Source of the DNA: Streptacidiphilus pinicola | GTDB lineage: Bacteria; Actinomycetota; Actinomycetes; Streptomycetales; Streptomycetaceae | NCBI RefSeq assembly: GCF_003258295.1 | Contig: NZ_QKYN01000032.1 | Span: 1 to 60,728 of the forward strand | Direction of reading: 5' to 3' | DNA: 60,728 nt | Shown: positions 33,303-42,234 of the stretch, one piece after another | Layout of the letters: each line of letters opens with the position of its first letter | Position numbering within the stretch: the first letter of the stretch is position 1 | Notes under the pieces: model-generated | Told to the model about the DNA's origin: nothing | The model's input: the letters and a program-made list of their open reading frames with translations, nothing else | The model's database searches: none | Translations under genes and position numbers: made by a program

Positions 33303-34294
33303 ACCGACCCGTGCTCGAAGCGAACAACCTGCTCAAACGCTTTCCGGTCTTCAACGGCCTGACCCGGCGTCGGGTGGGGCACGTGACAGCGGTCGACGGC
33401 GTATCCCTGCGGGTCGAGCCGGGGGAGACGCTCGGTCTGGTCGGCGAGTCCGGCTGCGGCAAGTCCACGGTCGCCCGACTGCTCACCCGACTGGTCGATC
33501 CCACCTCCGGAACCGTCCACCTGAACGGGACAGAGGTGACCGGCCTTGGCCAGGAGGCACTGCGACCGCTGCGTCGCGATCTGCAGATGGTCTTCCAGGA
33601 CCCCTTCTCCTCACTCAACCCACGGCAGACCGTCCGACAGATTCTGGCCGCGCCCTACCGGTACCAGGGGCTGGAACCGGCGGAGCCGGTGGAGGAACTG
33701 CTGGAGCGGGTCGGCCTGCGGCCGGAACACGCCGCCCGACACCCCCACGAGTTCTCCGGCGGCCAGGCGCAGCGCATCGGCATCGCCAGGGCGTTGGCCC
33801 TGCGCCCGAGGCTCGTCGTGTGCGACGAACCGGTCTCCGCCCTGGACGTGTCGGTACAGGCCCAGGTCCTCAACCTGCTCAAGGACCTTCAGCAGCAGTA
33901 CGGCCTGGCGTACGTGTTCATTGCCCACGACCTCGGCGTCGTCCGCCAGATCAGCAGCCGGATCGCCGTCATGTACCTGGGGACCGTCGTCGAGCGGGCC
34001 GACCGCGACACGCTCTTCTCCCGCGCCGCCCACCCCTACACCCACGCGCTGCTCTCGGCCGTACCGCTGCCGGACCCGGACGCCGAACGGTCCCGGGAGC
34101 GGATCAGGCTCGACGGCGACCTGCCCAGCCCGCTGAACCCGCCCGGTGGCTGCCCGTTCCGGACCCGTTGTCCAAAGGCGGCGGAGCGCTGCGCCGCCGA
34201 ACGGCCCGACCTGCGGGCGATCGCCGAGGGTCACGAGGTCGCCTGCCACTACCCCGAACCGCTGTCCGCAGAGAGGACTGCACCGACACCATGA
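33299..34294 (+). CDS. Peptide ABC transporter ATPase (DppF type)
   Basis: This 331-residue second ATPase has Walker A GESGCGKST, signature EFSGGQAQRIGIARAL, Walker B LVVCDEPVSALD and AHD, and the C-terminal oligopeptide/dipeptide extension with the Cys cluster CPFRTRCPKAAERC that can bind an iron-sulfur cluster. The start (GTG 33299) and stop each overlap a neighbouring gene by 4 bases. Confidence 0.95.
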   Translation: MNRPVLEANNLLKRFPVFNGLTRRRVGHVTAVDGVSLRVEPGETLGLVGESGCGKSTVARLLTRLVDPTSGTVHLNGTEVTGLGQEALRPLRRDLQMVFQDPFSSLNPRQTVRQILAAPYRYQGLEPAEPVEELLERVGLRPEHAARHPHEFSGGQAQRIGIARALALRPRLVVCDEPVSALDVSVQAQVLNLLKDLQQQYGLAYVFIAHDLGVVRQISSRIAVMYLGTVVERADRDTLFSRAAHPYTHALLSAVPLPDPDAERSRERIRLDGDLPSPLNPPGGCPFRTRCPKAAERCAAERPDLRAIAEGHEVACHYPEPLSAERTAPTP

Positions 34295-35577
34295 GCCTGC
34301 GCCACAGCTACCGCCTGCCCGGACTCGCGGTGGCGGACCATCTCTTCACCGTGCCGCTGAACCACGCCGACCCCGCGGGCGCGTCGATCCAGGTGTTCGC
34401 GCGCGCGGTCGCCGACCCGGCCCGGGCAGGGGAGCAACTGCCCTGGCTGCTCTACCTGCAGGGCGGGCCGGGCGGAAAGTCGCCCCGGCCGCTCAACGCC
34501 GTCGACGGCTGGCTGAGCCGTGCGCTCAAGACGCACCGGGTACTCCTGCTCGACCAGCGCGGCACCGGACGCAGCACTCCCATCACCGCCCGTTCGGCCG
34601 AGCAGTACGTGTCCGCCCAGGACCTGGCCGATCAACTCACCTTCTTCCGGGCCGACTCCGTCGTGGCCGACGCCGAGCTGATCCGGCACCAACTGGCCGG
34701 AGGAGAACGGTGGGAGACGCTGGGACAGAGCTACGGCGGCTTCATCACCCTCACCTACCTCTCCCACGCTCCCGAAGGACTGCGCGCCTGCTACATCACC
34801 GGCGGCCTGCCCGGCCTGGACACCACCGCCGACCGCGTCTACGCCGCCACGTACCCGAAGGTGGAAGCGAAGGCGAGCGCCTACTACCGCCGCTACCCCC
34901 ACGACCGGGCCCTGGTCCGGCGGGTCGCCGACCTGCTCGACCGCGAGCCGGTCCTGCTGCCCGACGGCGACCGGCTGACCGTCCGGCGTCTGCGCACCCT
35001 CGGCCTGATGCTCGGCATGGGCGACGGCTTCGAACGACTCCACTGGCTGCTGGACGAGGCGATCGGCGCCGACGGACGCCTCACCGCGACCTTCCTCCAC
35101 CAGGCGATGACCCTGACCGGATTCACCGACAACCCGCTCTTCGCCGTCCTGCAGGAGTCGATCTACGCACAGGGGGCCGGGCCGACCGAGTGGGCCGCCA
35201 CCCGTGGCATCGCCGCCCGTCCGCAGTTCGCGGAGGACGCCGACCCGCTGCTGTTCACCGGCGAGATGTTCTACCCGTGGATGTTCCAGGAGATCGCCGG
35301 CCTGCGACCCTTCGCCGAGGCCGTCGACCTGCTGGCGCGGCGCCGCGACTGGCAGCCGCTCTACTCACCGGCACAACTGGCCGCCAACCAGGTGCCGGTG
35401 GCGGCGGCCGTCTACCACGACGACATGTACGTGCCCGCCGAACTCTCGCTGGCCACCGCCCGCTCGATCGGCTCACTGCGCGTCTGGGTCAGCAACGAGT
35501 GGGAGCACGACGGGGTCACCGCCTCCGGAGGGCGAGTCCTGGACCGGCTGATGGACATGGCCGCCGGACGGGTCTGA
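34291..35577 (+). CDS. Alpha/beta-hydrolase, prolyl aminopeptidase-like
   Basis: This 428-residue S33-type serine peptidase has the oxyanion segment YLQGGPGGKSP, LLLDQRGTGRSTP, nucleophile Ser in GQSYGGF, and a late His in NEWEHDGV. Enzymes of this type remove N-terminal residues, often proline, from peptides. There is no signal peptide, so it acts in the cytoplasm. Its ATG overlaps the ATPase gene stop by 4 bases; as the last gene of the operon it probably digests the imported peptides. It is convergent with the LysR gene. Confidence 0.9.
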   Translation: MSLRHSYRLPGLAVADHLFTVPLNHADPAGASIQVFARAVADPARAGEQLPWLLYLQGGPGGKSPRPLNAVDGWLSRALKTHRVLLLDQRGTGRSTPITARSAEQYVSAQDLADQLTFFRADSVVADAELIRHQLAGGERWETLGQSYGGFITLTYLSHAPEGLRACYITGGLPGLDTTADRVYAATYPKVEAKASAYYRRYPHDRALVRRVADLLDREPVLLPDGDRLTVRRLRTLGLMLGMGDGFERLHWLLDEAIGADGRLTATFLHQAMTLTGFTDNPLFAVLQESIYAQGAGPTEWAATRGIAARPQFAEDADPLLFTGEMFYPWMFQEIAGLRPFAEAVDLLARRRDWQPLYSPAQLAANQVPVAAAVYHDDMYVPAELSLATARSIGSLRVWVSNEWEHDGVTASGGRVLDRLMDMAAGRV

Positions 35578-35619
35578 CCACCTCCCGGAACCTCCACCAC
35601 CGCCAAGGCCACGAGAGGT

Positions 35620-36591
35620 TCAACCGGCCCCGCACGGCCGCGCCTGGTCGGGATGGCGCTCGCGCCACCTGGCGTAGACCGGCGCGCGTGCGCACACGGC
35701 GAGATACCCCGCGCCCACCCTGCTGACGATCTCGTCGCAGTGAGCCGCGAACTGACCGACGTCATGCCAGGCCAGTACGTGCCGGTACCACACCGGGGAC
35801 CCGGCCAACGGGCGGACTGCGACGCCCGGGACCTCGATGAAGGTGGCCTGGCAGAAGCTGACCGCCAGCCCCGCCCGGACGATCTCGACCAGCTGTCGTC
35901 CCTCGGCCTCGTAGGGCGTCCGGGGCTGGCGGTCCATCGATGCGAAGACGGTCGCCCAGTACTCCCGGCTGCGGTCGCTGTCGGGCCGCGGCATCGCCCA
36001 GTCGTCGTCCAGGAGTTGATGCAGGCTCACCTCCTTTTGGAGGGCCAGCGGGTGAGCGGCGGGAAGCAGGGCGAACACCGGTTCGGTGACCAGTGGACGC
36101 AACACCACGCGGTCCTGTGGCGGAAGTTCGTAGCCCGGATTGTCGCCCAGGACCGCCGCGTCCAGGCGTCCGGTCGCGAGGTCGTCCAGGAAGGGCGACT
36201 GCGAGTACTGACCTCGGGTCGACACCGTGGCCGCCGGGAGCACACTGCGTACCGCCAGGACCAGATCGGCCAGCAGGGGCGCTCCCACCGAACCGAGACG
36301 GATGCGATCGGGGCTCCCGCCGGGGCGGGTTGCCCGCACGGTGTCGGCCAGCAGATCGTCGATGCCCGGCAGGATCGCCCGGGCCCGGGTGAGCACCATT
36401 TCTCCGAACGGCGTGGGCACGACGCCGGACTGCCCACGCTCGAAGATGATCCCACCGAGCATGACCTCGATCCGCCGGAGCTGGGCGCTGAGCCCCGGCT
36501 GGGTCATGCGCAGCGTGACCGCCGCACGGGTGAGACTCCCGCCCTCCGCGATCGCGGAGATCACTCGCAGATGCCGTACCTCCAGCTCCAT
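35620..36591 (-). CDS. LysR-family transcriptional regulator
   Basis: This 323-residue regulator has an N-terminal winged HTH (MELEVRHLRVISAIAEGGSLTRAAVTLRMTQPGLSAQLRRIEVMLGGIIFERG) followed by a linker helix and a two-lobed effector domain (residues about 90-300: DRIRLGSVGAPLLADLV, LDAAVLGDNPGYELP, EPVFALLPAAHPLA). ATG 36591 gives the standard family start. It faces the end of the peptide operon. The promoter region shared with the methyltransferase gene carries a 24-bp perfect palindrome, a shorter version of which precedes the peptide operon. Confidence 0.93.
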   Translation of the reverse strand: MELEVRHLRVISAIAEGGSLTRAAVTLRMTQPGLSAQLRRIEVMLGGIIFERGQSGVVPTPFGEMVLTRARAILPGIDDLLADTVRATRPGGSPDRIRLGSVGAPLLADLVLAVRSVLPAATVSTRGQYSQSPFLDDLATGRLDAAVLGDNPGYELPPQDRVVLRPLVTEPVFALLPAAHPLALQKEVSLHQLLDDDWAMPRPDSDRSREYWATVFASMDRQPRTPYEAEGRQLVEIVRAGLAVSFCQATFIEVPGVAVRPLAGSPVWYRHVLAWHDVGQFAAHCDEIVSRVGAGYLAVCARAPVYARWRERHPDQARPCGAG

Positions 36592-36644
36592 GCGCGGATG
36601 ATATGGACGGCCGGGAAGGCCCGAAAGGTCCAGAACCGACAACG

Positions 36645-36668
36645 TCGTGTGTGACATGTCACACACGA
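36645..36668. promoter_or_regulatory. 24-bp perfect palindrome between lysR and methyltransferase
   Basis: The half TCGTGTGTGACA (36645-36656) is exactly repeated as its complement TGTCACACACGA (36657-36668). The core TGTGACATGTCACA (36650-36663) recurs with one mismatch at 28826-28839. It lies 54 bp before the LysR gene start and 97 bp before the methyltransferase gene. It resembles an operator for a dimeric regulator. Confidence 0.8.
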
Positions 36669-36764
36669 TATGCAGAGCAGATTCTCGATGCTCCCGAGCA
36701 GCGGCCTTCGGGGAATGCTGGTTCATTGGAATCCACAGACCCTCGAGCCCGGGGAGAAACGCCC

Positions 36765-37559
36765 ATGGACGAAGAACCGCCGGTCGACCTCACCCGGCCG
36801 AGCATCGCCCGTGTGTACGACTTCTTCCTCGGCGGAAACCTCAGCTCGGAGGCGGACCGGCAGGTCGCGGGCGAGATCCTGGCCGCGATGCCGGACCTGC
36901 CGGAGATCCTGCGCGCGAACCGGGCCTTCGCCGTCCGTGCGGTCCGGTTCCTGGCCGAAGCGGGAGTCCGCCAGTTCCTCGACCTCGGCTCGGGCCTCGC
37001 CACCGCGGGTGCCACCCACGAGGTCGTCCGGGCGGCGGGGGTGGACGCCCGCGTGCTGTACGTGGACAACGATCCCGTCGTCACCGCCCACAACAGCACG
37101 CTGGCGCCGGAGCACACCTGCGCCGTCCTGCGCGCGGACCTGCGCGACACCGCCGGCGTGCTGGCCTCCCCAGAGGCCAGGAGCCTGCTCGACTTCGACG
37201 AGCCGATCGCGGTCCTGATGATCGCGGTGCTCCACTTCATCGACCACGCCGACAGGCCTGCGGACATCGTCGCGCGCTACCGGGACGCCCTCGCGCCGGG
37301 GAGCTTCCTGGCGCTCACCCACGCCGAGAACGCCGAGCGGCTGCCCGGCACCTTCGAGGCGGCCCGCGTCTACTCCAGGGGCGTCGCCCAGATCCACCTG
37401 CGCACGCGCGCCGAGATCTCGGCCTTCCTCGACGGCTGGAGCCTGGTTGCCCCCGGACTGGTGCCCACCCCCGACTGGCACCCGGACCAGGCCGCCCCGG
37501 TCCGGTCCACCGTCCGGCAACACGGCATGGCGGCGGTGGCCCGCAAGGAGCACCCCTGA
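36765..37559 (+). CDS. SAM-dependent methyltransferase (DUF574 type)
   Basis: This 264-residue enzyme of the actinomycete DUF574/Methyltransf_19 family begins RPSIARVYDFFLGGNLSSEADRQVA, then a nucleotide-binding FLDLGSGLATAGATHE and VLYVDNDPVVTAHN, LMIAVLHFIDHAD and a C-terminal segment. The substrate is unknown; members are abundant in Streptomyces, often near regulators. GGGGAGAAA upstream supports ATG 36765. It is divergent from the LysR gene. Confidence 0.93.
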   Translation: MDEEPPVDLTRPSIARVYDFFLGGNLSSEADRQVAGEILAAMPDLPEILRANRAFAVRAVRFLAEAGVRQFLDLGSGLATAGATHEVVRAAGVDARVLYVDNDPVVTAHNSTLAPEHTCAVLRADLRDTAGVLASPEARSLLDFDEPIAVLMIAVLHFIDHADRPADIVARYRDALAPGSFLALTHAENAERLPGTFEAARVYSRGVAQIHLRTRAEISAFLDGWSLVAPGLVPTPDWHPDQAAPVRSTVRQHGMAAVARKEHP

Positions 37560-37593
37560 GCCGACGCGACGGTGACCGCGCGGACGTTCACGT

Positions 37594-38799
37594 TCACCAA
37601 GCGACCGGCAGCGCCACCAGACCACGGGTGCGGAACGAGGACGTCCACCGCAGTTCGGAAGCGGCACACGCCAGACGGATCTCGGGGAGGCTCCGGAGCA
37701 AGGCATGGATGGCCACGCTCGCTTCCATGCGCGCCAGCGCGGCACCCACGCAGTAGTGAAGCCCGTGGCCGAAGGCGAGATGACCGTTGCCGGAGCGTGT
37801 GGCCTGGAACTCGTGCGGCTGCGCGAACTGCGCCGCGTCGCGATTGGCCGAGACCAGTGAGAGCCACACCCGGTCGCCCGGCGCGATGACCTGCCCACCG
37901 AAGTCGATGCGCTCGCGCGCGAAGCGCCGAGAGGCGAGCATCGAGGGCGTCTCCCACCGCAGCGTCTCGTCGAGGACCTGGTCCATCGACACGGTTCCTG
38001 CGCGCAGCGCCCGGAGTACCTGCGGGTGGGTCAGCAAGGCCAGCATGGCGCTGCCGATGAGGTTCGCGGAGTTGTCGTAGCCGGCGAACAGGAGCAAGAA
38101 GGCCATGGCGACGAGTTCGGCCTCGGTGAGCCGGTCCTCCTCGTCGCGGGCGGCGACCATCTGGGACAGCAGGTCGTCGCCGGGATCGTCAGCGCGCTTG
38201 CGGTTGATGAGCTCCGAAAGGAAGCCGTACATCTGCTTGAGCGCCTGGCGTGAGTCCAGGGCGGCGTCAGGCTCCGGAGAACGCAGAGCGTCGGTCCAGC
38301 GCCGGAAGTCACGCCGGTCGCCCTCGTCGATGCCCAGCACGTCGCAGATCACGGCGAGAGCCAGCGGATTGGCCACCGCCTGGATCAGATCGGTGGACTC
38401 GCCCGCCTCCAGCCGCGCGACAAGGTCGTCGACGCGCCGCTCCACGAGGGGCCGAAGCCCTTCGATGCCACGTGGAGTGAACGCCTTGGACACCAGCCTG
38501 CGCAACCGGGTGTGGTCGGGTGGATCGCTGTTCTGCAGGTGGGCGTCCAGCTCTGCCGGCATGGAGGCACCATGTTCGCCGGAGGAGGACGCGGTCGCTT
38601 TGTTCAGGGACAGCCGTGGGTCGTTGAGCAGGGCCCGCACGTCGTCGTAGCGGGTGACGAGCCACACCGGCGCGCCGTCCGGCGTGGTCGTGCGCTGGAT
38701 CGGCCCCTGGGCCCGCAGGTCCGCGTATCCGGCGTGCGGGTCCGCGAGGAGGGACGACGTGAAGAGAGCCGTCACTTCGGACGGCGTCGCGCGATTCAC
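37594..38799 (-). CDS. Cytochrome P450
   Basis: This 401-residue soluble bacterial P450 has the I-helix LLLFAGYDNSANLI (Asp-Asn-Ser replaces the usual acid-Thr pair), the ExxR motif ETLRWE, the PERF-like region RVWLSLVSANRDAAQF and the heme loop FGHGLHYCVGAALARME with the ligand Cys. It oxidises an unidentified substrate and needs ferredoxin partners not encoded here. Its start overlaps the end of the MAB_1171c-type membrane gene by 4 bases, tying it to that operon. It is convergent with the methyltransferase gene. Confidence 0.95.
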   Translation of the reverse strand: MNRATPSEVTALFTSSLLADPHAGYADLRAQGPIQRTTTPDGAPVWLVTRYDDVRALLNDPRLSLNKATASSSGEHGASMPAELDAHLQNSDPPDHTRLRRLVSKAFTPRGIEGLRPLVERRVDDLVARLEAGESTDLIQAVANPLALAVICDVLGIDEGDRRDFRRWTDALRSPEPDAALDSRQALKQMYGFLSELINRKRADDPGDDLLSQMVAARDEEDRLTEAELVAMAFLLLFAGYDNSANLIGSAMLALLTHPQVLRALRAGTVSMDQVLDETLRWETPSMLASRRFARERIDFGGQVIAPGDRVWLSLVSANRDAAQFAQPHEFQATRSGNGHLAFGHGLHYCVGAALARMEASVAIHALLRSLPEIRLACAASELRWTSSFRTRGLVALPVAW

Positions 38800-40148
38800 G
38801 CGCCCGCCCCGGTGTCGGCTGTCTCGGCCTGCACGGCGCGGGCCAGGGCGAGCGGGATCACCGGCGAGGTGCGGTACGCGTCGGCGACCTTCATGAGCCA
38901 GGCGGCCTCGACGTCGTCGTCGCCCTCGGCGAGGTCGAGCAGAGGACTCTCGTCCTCTCCGGGCACCTGCACGCCGGCCGCGTGCGCCTTGAGCGCGATG
39001 GCGAGTTGCGCCGCCTCGACGACGGCGTCGGCGTCCTCGCCGGAGAGCGCGAGTCCGGCGGCCAACTCTCGGGAGATCTCAGCGGTCTGCTCGGTGAAGG
39101 ACAGCCGCAGCTGCCATTGGGCGTCCCGGATCTCCGTGATCTGACGGCCCAACAGGAGCTCGATGTCCTGCAGTTCGTACCTCACCTCCGGATCGCCCTT
39201 CGGCCGGAGCGCGAGCCTGCCGTCGCGCACCTCGACCACCAGGCGGCCGGCCAGACGCCATGCGTTCCGGAACGTCCAGCGCGTGGTGCGCGGCGCACTC
39301 TGGAAGAGCACGATGCCGGGAAGGGTGGTGGCGACGTCGTGCCACAGCGGGTAGATCCGCTGGTAACGCCGGTAGGCCACCGTCAGCTCACGCAGCCGCG
39401 CGTAGCCGGCACCCCAGGCCGGCATCGTGAAGCCGAGGCTGAACAGCGCGGCGGAGACGCTCGCGCTCATCGGGGCGACAACGCTGCTGACGGTGTGCAG
39501 GGGGCTCGGACCGATCTGGTCCCAGACCATGTTGACGATCTTGGGGACGGAGTAGCCCTCGCCGAACACGGCGCCCACGGTCACGATCCGCAGTCCCCTC
39601 GCCAGCCAGGGCCGGTCCTCCACCATCCGTGCGTAGCGCCAGCACAGGACCCCGAGCATGCCCTCGCTGACGCAGAAGAGCAGCTGGTAGGAGAGCAGGA
39701 AGACGGAGATGTAGGGCGTGGCCTCGTAGTGGACGTCGAAGTCGGTCGGGTGCTCGGCCCCGCCGACGTTCGGCTGGCCGAGGAAGAAGAACAGCGTCAT
39801 GACGGCGAGGCTGAGCACGGAGTAGCTCACCAGCAGCCGGTGCCGCAGGCGGGTCTTGTTCTGTGCCGAGGACCAGCTCATCAGGAGCGTGACGAAGGCG
39901 GTCAGGCAGACGGCCACGCTGATGTAGACGATGAGCGTGGAGACGTTGGGGATGTGGAAGGCCTTGTCGATGCCGGTGTAGACCGCGGGCGAGGCCAGCA
40001 CGAACGGCGCGTCGTAACAGAAGATGGCCAGGCACAGAAGTTGGAGTTCGCGGTTGCGCGGGTCGCGTATCAGGTCACGCAACTTGTAGACGAGCGCGCA
40101 GGTGTTGATGACGGCGAGGATGCCGTAGACGATCGTGAACAGCAGCAT
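38796..40148 (-). CDS. MAB_1171c-type membrane protein
   Basis: This 450-residue protein has about seven membrane helices in residues 1-240 (MLLFTIVYGILAVINTCALVYKL; FCYDAPFVLA; SVFLLSYQLLFCVSEG) and a soluble C-terminal domain from about 250 (AYRRYQRIYPLWHDVATTLPGIVL...YELQDIELLLGRQITEIRDAQWQLR), which fits what I recall of the MAB_1171c putative transporter family. Its function is not established. It lies between an ImmA-type protease gene (6 bases upstream) and a P450 gene (4-base overlap). I infer a membrane sensor or transporter role. Confidence 0.8.
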   Translation of the reverse strand: MLLFTIVYGILAVINTCALVYKLRDLIRDPRNRELQLLCLAIFCYDAPFVLASPAVYTGIDKAFHIPNVSTLIVYISVAVCLTAFVTLLMSWSSAQNKTRLRHRLLVSYSVLSLAVMTLFFFLGQPNVGGAEHPTDFDVHYEATPYISVFLLSYQLLFCVSEGMLGVLCWRYARMVEDRPWLARGLRIVTVGAVFGEGYSVPKIVNMVWDQIGPSPLHTVSSVVAPMSASVSAALFSLGFTMPAWGAGYARLRELTVAYRRYQRIYPLWHDVATTLPGIVLFQSAPRTTRWTFRNAWRLAGRLVVEVRDGRLALRPKGDPEVRYELQDIELLLGRQITEIRDAQWQLRLSFTEQTAEISRELAAGLALSGEDADAVVEAAQLAIALKAHAAGVQVPGEDESPLLDLAEGDDDVEAAWLMKVADAYRTSPVIPLALARAVQAETADTGAGA

Positions 40149-40154
40149 GCGACG

Positions 40155-40700
40155 TCAGTCCTGCTTCCTTGGGGCGCTGCGCTCCAGTGCGGCACCGAGG
40201 TGGTGGGCCAGGGTGGCGGCCCCCGTTGACACGGCGGTGGTCGGGTGTGGGGCGCCTGCCTGGCGGCCGACGTGGAGCGGGATGAGGCTGGCCACTGTCT
40301 CCGCCCTGCGCTCCTCGGTGCTGTCGTACACCGTCCGGCCGAGGACCAGGCGCACGAGTGCCGGGTCGAGGTTCGGCATGAGCAGACGGGCCATCTCGTC
40401 CTCGTCGGTCTCGGTGGACTCGTGTCCGAGGAGGATGTGGGCCAGCTCGTGCAGTTGGATGTGCTGCTGCTGCCGACGGGTCGTCTGCTCGGAGTACATC
40501 ACGTAGTCGATGCCGTCGGTGGCGACCCACAGTCCGCAGGGGCTGTTCGGGCGCGGCGCCATGGGCATCGGGACCAGCTCGATGGTCCGGCCGCGCTGCG
40601 CCGCGATGGTGTCGGCCAGGGCCGGGATGTTGAACGGGCTCGGGACGTCAAGGCTCCTGACCAGGTCGGCGCACTCGCGCCGAAGTTGCCTGTCGTCCAT
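40155..40700 (-). CDS. ImmA/IrrE-type metallopeptidase
   Basis: This 181-residue protein contains the zinc motif HELAHILLGHE and a downstream RRAETVASLIP helix typical of the ImmA/IrrE (M78) family. ImmA in ICEBs1 and IrrE in Deinococcus cleave a partner HTH repressor. An XRE-type regulator gene lies 168 bp upstream on the same strand, the natural candidate substrate. ATG 40700 follows GAGG (C)CGAG-type bases. The C-terminus is Ala/His-rich. Confidence 0.88.
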   Translation of the reverse strand: MDDRQLRRECADLVRSLDVPSPFNIPALADTIAAQRGRTIELVPMPMAPRPNSPCGLWVATDGIDYVMYSEQTTRRQQQHIQLHELAHILLGHESTETDEDEMARLLMPNLDPALVRLVLGRTVYDSTEERRAETVASLIPLHVGRQAGAPHPTTAVSTGAATLAHHLGAALERSAPRKQD

Positions 40701-40868
40701 CTCGGACCCCTCTAAGCCGTCAGCGGGACTGCGCCAGCGGACGAACACCACGTGGCCCTCCACGAGCCGGTCCGACCGTGCACACGTCATCCCTGGACCA
40801 CAGGGAGCCTATATCAGAGCGCGCGTCCGATACGCGCCCGGCCCCCGCCCGGGTCCCGCTTGGCCCGT

Positions 40869-41585
40869 CTACGGCTTCGTGCGGTTGCTGAGATGCTCGA
40901 TCATCGGCGTCAGGGCCGACAGAGCGTCCTCGTCGAGCTCGGCCACCCTGCGCATGGCGACCTGGCGGGCGCCGATGCCCTTCAAGGCGCTCAGCAGTTT
41001 CAGGTCCTCGGCGACCTTGGCGGCGACCTCCTCGTCGAAGAAGAAGTCCGCCGGCACGCCGATCGTCGTGGCGAACGCGCGGAGCCTGCTGAAGAGGTGG
41101 TCCTGCCACTCGCCGGCGCGGAGCCGGACGATGTCGTCCTCCGTCAGGAGACCCCCTCGCTCCCGGATCAGGTGCGCCAACTCCTTGTCGGCGTACGTGC
41201 CGTCGAGGTCACGGCGTTCCACGATCGAGACCAGCAGCATCAGTCTGGTCAGGACCTTCTCCGGGTCGGGCGAGGAGTCGCTGCTGCCGCCGGTGTCTGC
41301 CTCCGGCTCACCGCCGGGGAGGTCTTCCGCGAGGAAGTAGGCAACCGGCACGCCGTAGACGTTGCCGAGTGCTTCGAGGCGTTCGACGCCGGGGTTCCCC
41401 GTCGTCGCGTTGCGCAGGTTGAGAACGCCTTGGTGACTGATGGTCGGCCCGCCGTGCTCTCTGGCGTAGGCCTGACTCGCCTCAGCCACCGCGGCGTAGT
41501 GGGTGGGGCCGCTCCCGTCCGGGTGCCCGGTGCGCATCAGGTAGTCAAGTCGCTCTGCGACGCGACGTGCGAGCGAGTCACTCAT
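40869..41585 (-). CDS. XRE-type regulator with two HTH-like domains
   Basis: This 238-residue protein has an N-terminal HTH (LARRVAERLDYLMRT... and a TISHQGVLNLRNATTGNPGVERLEALGNVYGVPVAYFLAED block) and a second HTH-like segment (ELAHLIRERGGLLTEDDIVRLRAGEWQDHLFSRLRAFATTIGVPADFFFDE). Both end in the 'GVP.(A/D)(Y/F)F' pattern seen in SinR-like repressors. First gene of a cluster with ImmA-type protease, membrane protein and P450. Its cleavage by the protease would release repression; this is by analogy. Confidence 0.85.
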   Translation of the reverse strand: MSDSLARRVAERLDYLMRTGHPDGSGPTHYAAVAEASQAYAREHGGPTISHQGVLNLRNATTGNPGVERLEALGNVYGVPVAYFLAEDLPGGEPEADTGGSSDSSPDPEKVLTRLMLLVSIVERRDLDGTYADKELAHLIRERGGLLTEDDIVRLRAGEWQDHLFSRLRAFATTIGVPADFFFDEEVAAKVAEDLKLLSALKGIGARQVAMRRVAELDEDALSALTPMIEHLSNRTKP

Positions 41586-42234
41586 CTACCTGCCTCGTTC
41601 CTTCCGGGCTGCTCCTGCAGGACCATTGGGCCTTGCATCTATTCTAGTTGATGGATCGATGTCAGGGGCAGGGTTTCATCTAACGGGGTTGACATGACTC
41701 GGCTGGCTCTGCACGATCATAGGCACGGCGTCTTGCCGAAGTGATCGGCGTGCAGGGGGCCAGTCACTTTGACGGCGCATCAGGGGCGGGGTGTGTTCTG
41801 GCAGCGCGAGGGGATTGCCAGAGCACGCCCCGGCCCACTTCGAACCGCATGGTCGAACGGCTGCGGCCCGCGCCCACGGGGGGAGGCGCGGGCCGCAACC
41901 CGACCACGGTCACCAGCCGCGTCCGGTCCGTTCCTGCTCACGGGGGGAGAGCACGAACAGACCTCATCGCCCGTGCCGATGACGTGTCCTCACCATCATA
42001 TTCACACATGGCGGTTGACGGTGTACCGGCAGGCCAAAGTCGGCGCGATCTTGAGACCACGAGTCGTGCTGCAGCACGAGGCCGGTCGTGGGTGCTGATT
42101 CAGAAGCTCAGCGCGCGAGATTGATCTGCCGCCATGCAAGTTCGCCCTATGATCGCACCGGCAATTTCTGTTAGCGCTCACAATCCCAGACCGTCTCCTG
42201 GGATGAGAAGCGTCGATGACCGGGAGCCAGTCCA
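41586..42234. other. 649-bp intergenic region
   Basis: No gene was supported. It holds the divergent promoters of the XRE cluster (leftward) and the alginate-lyase-like gene (rightward). A LacI-type operator lies at 42169-42182. The stretch at about 41640-41660 is less GC-rich and contains a possible leftward -10 (TAGAAT). Confidence 0.5.
42169..42182. promoter_or_regulatory. LacI/ROK-type operator before alginate-lyase-like gene
   Basis: TGTTAGCGCTCACA fits the LacI-type consensus TGTKAGCGCTMACA. It lies 52 bp before the gene's start; a related site lies after the gene. Confidence 0.65.

Noticed and set aside
36650-36663. CRP-type site TGTGA-N-TCACA
   Set aside because: CRP/GlxR-type sites have a 6-base spacer; here it is 4, so a different regulator is more likely.
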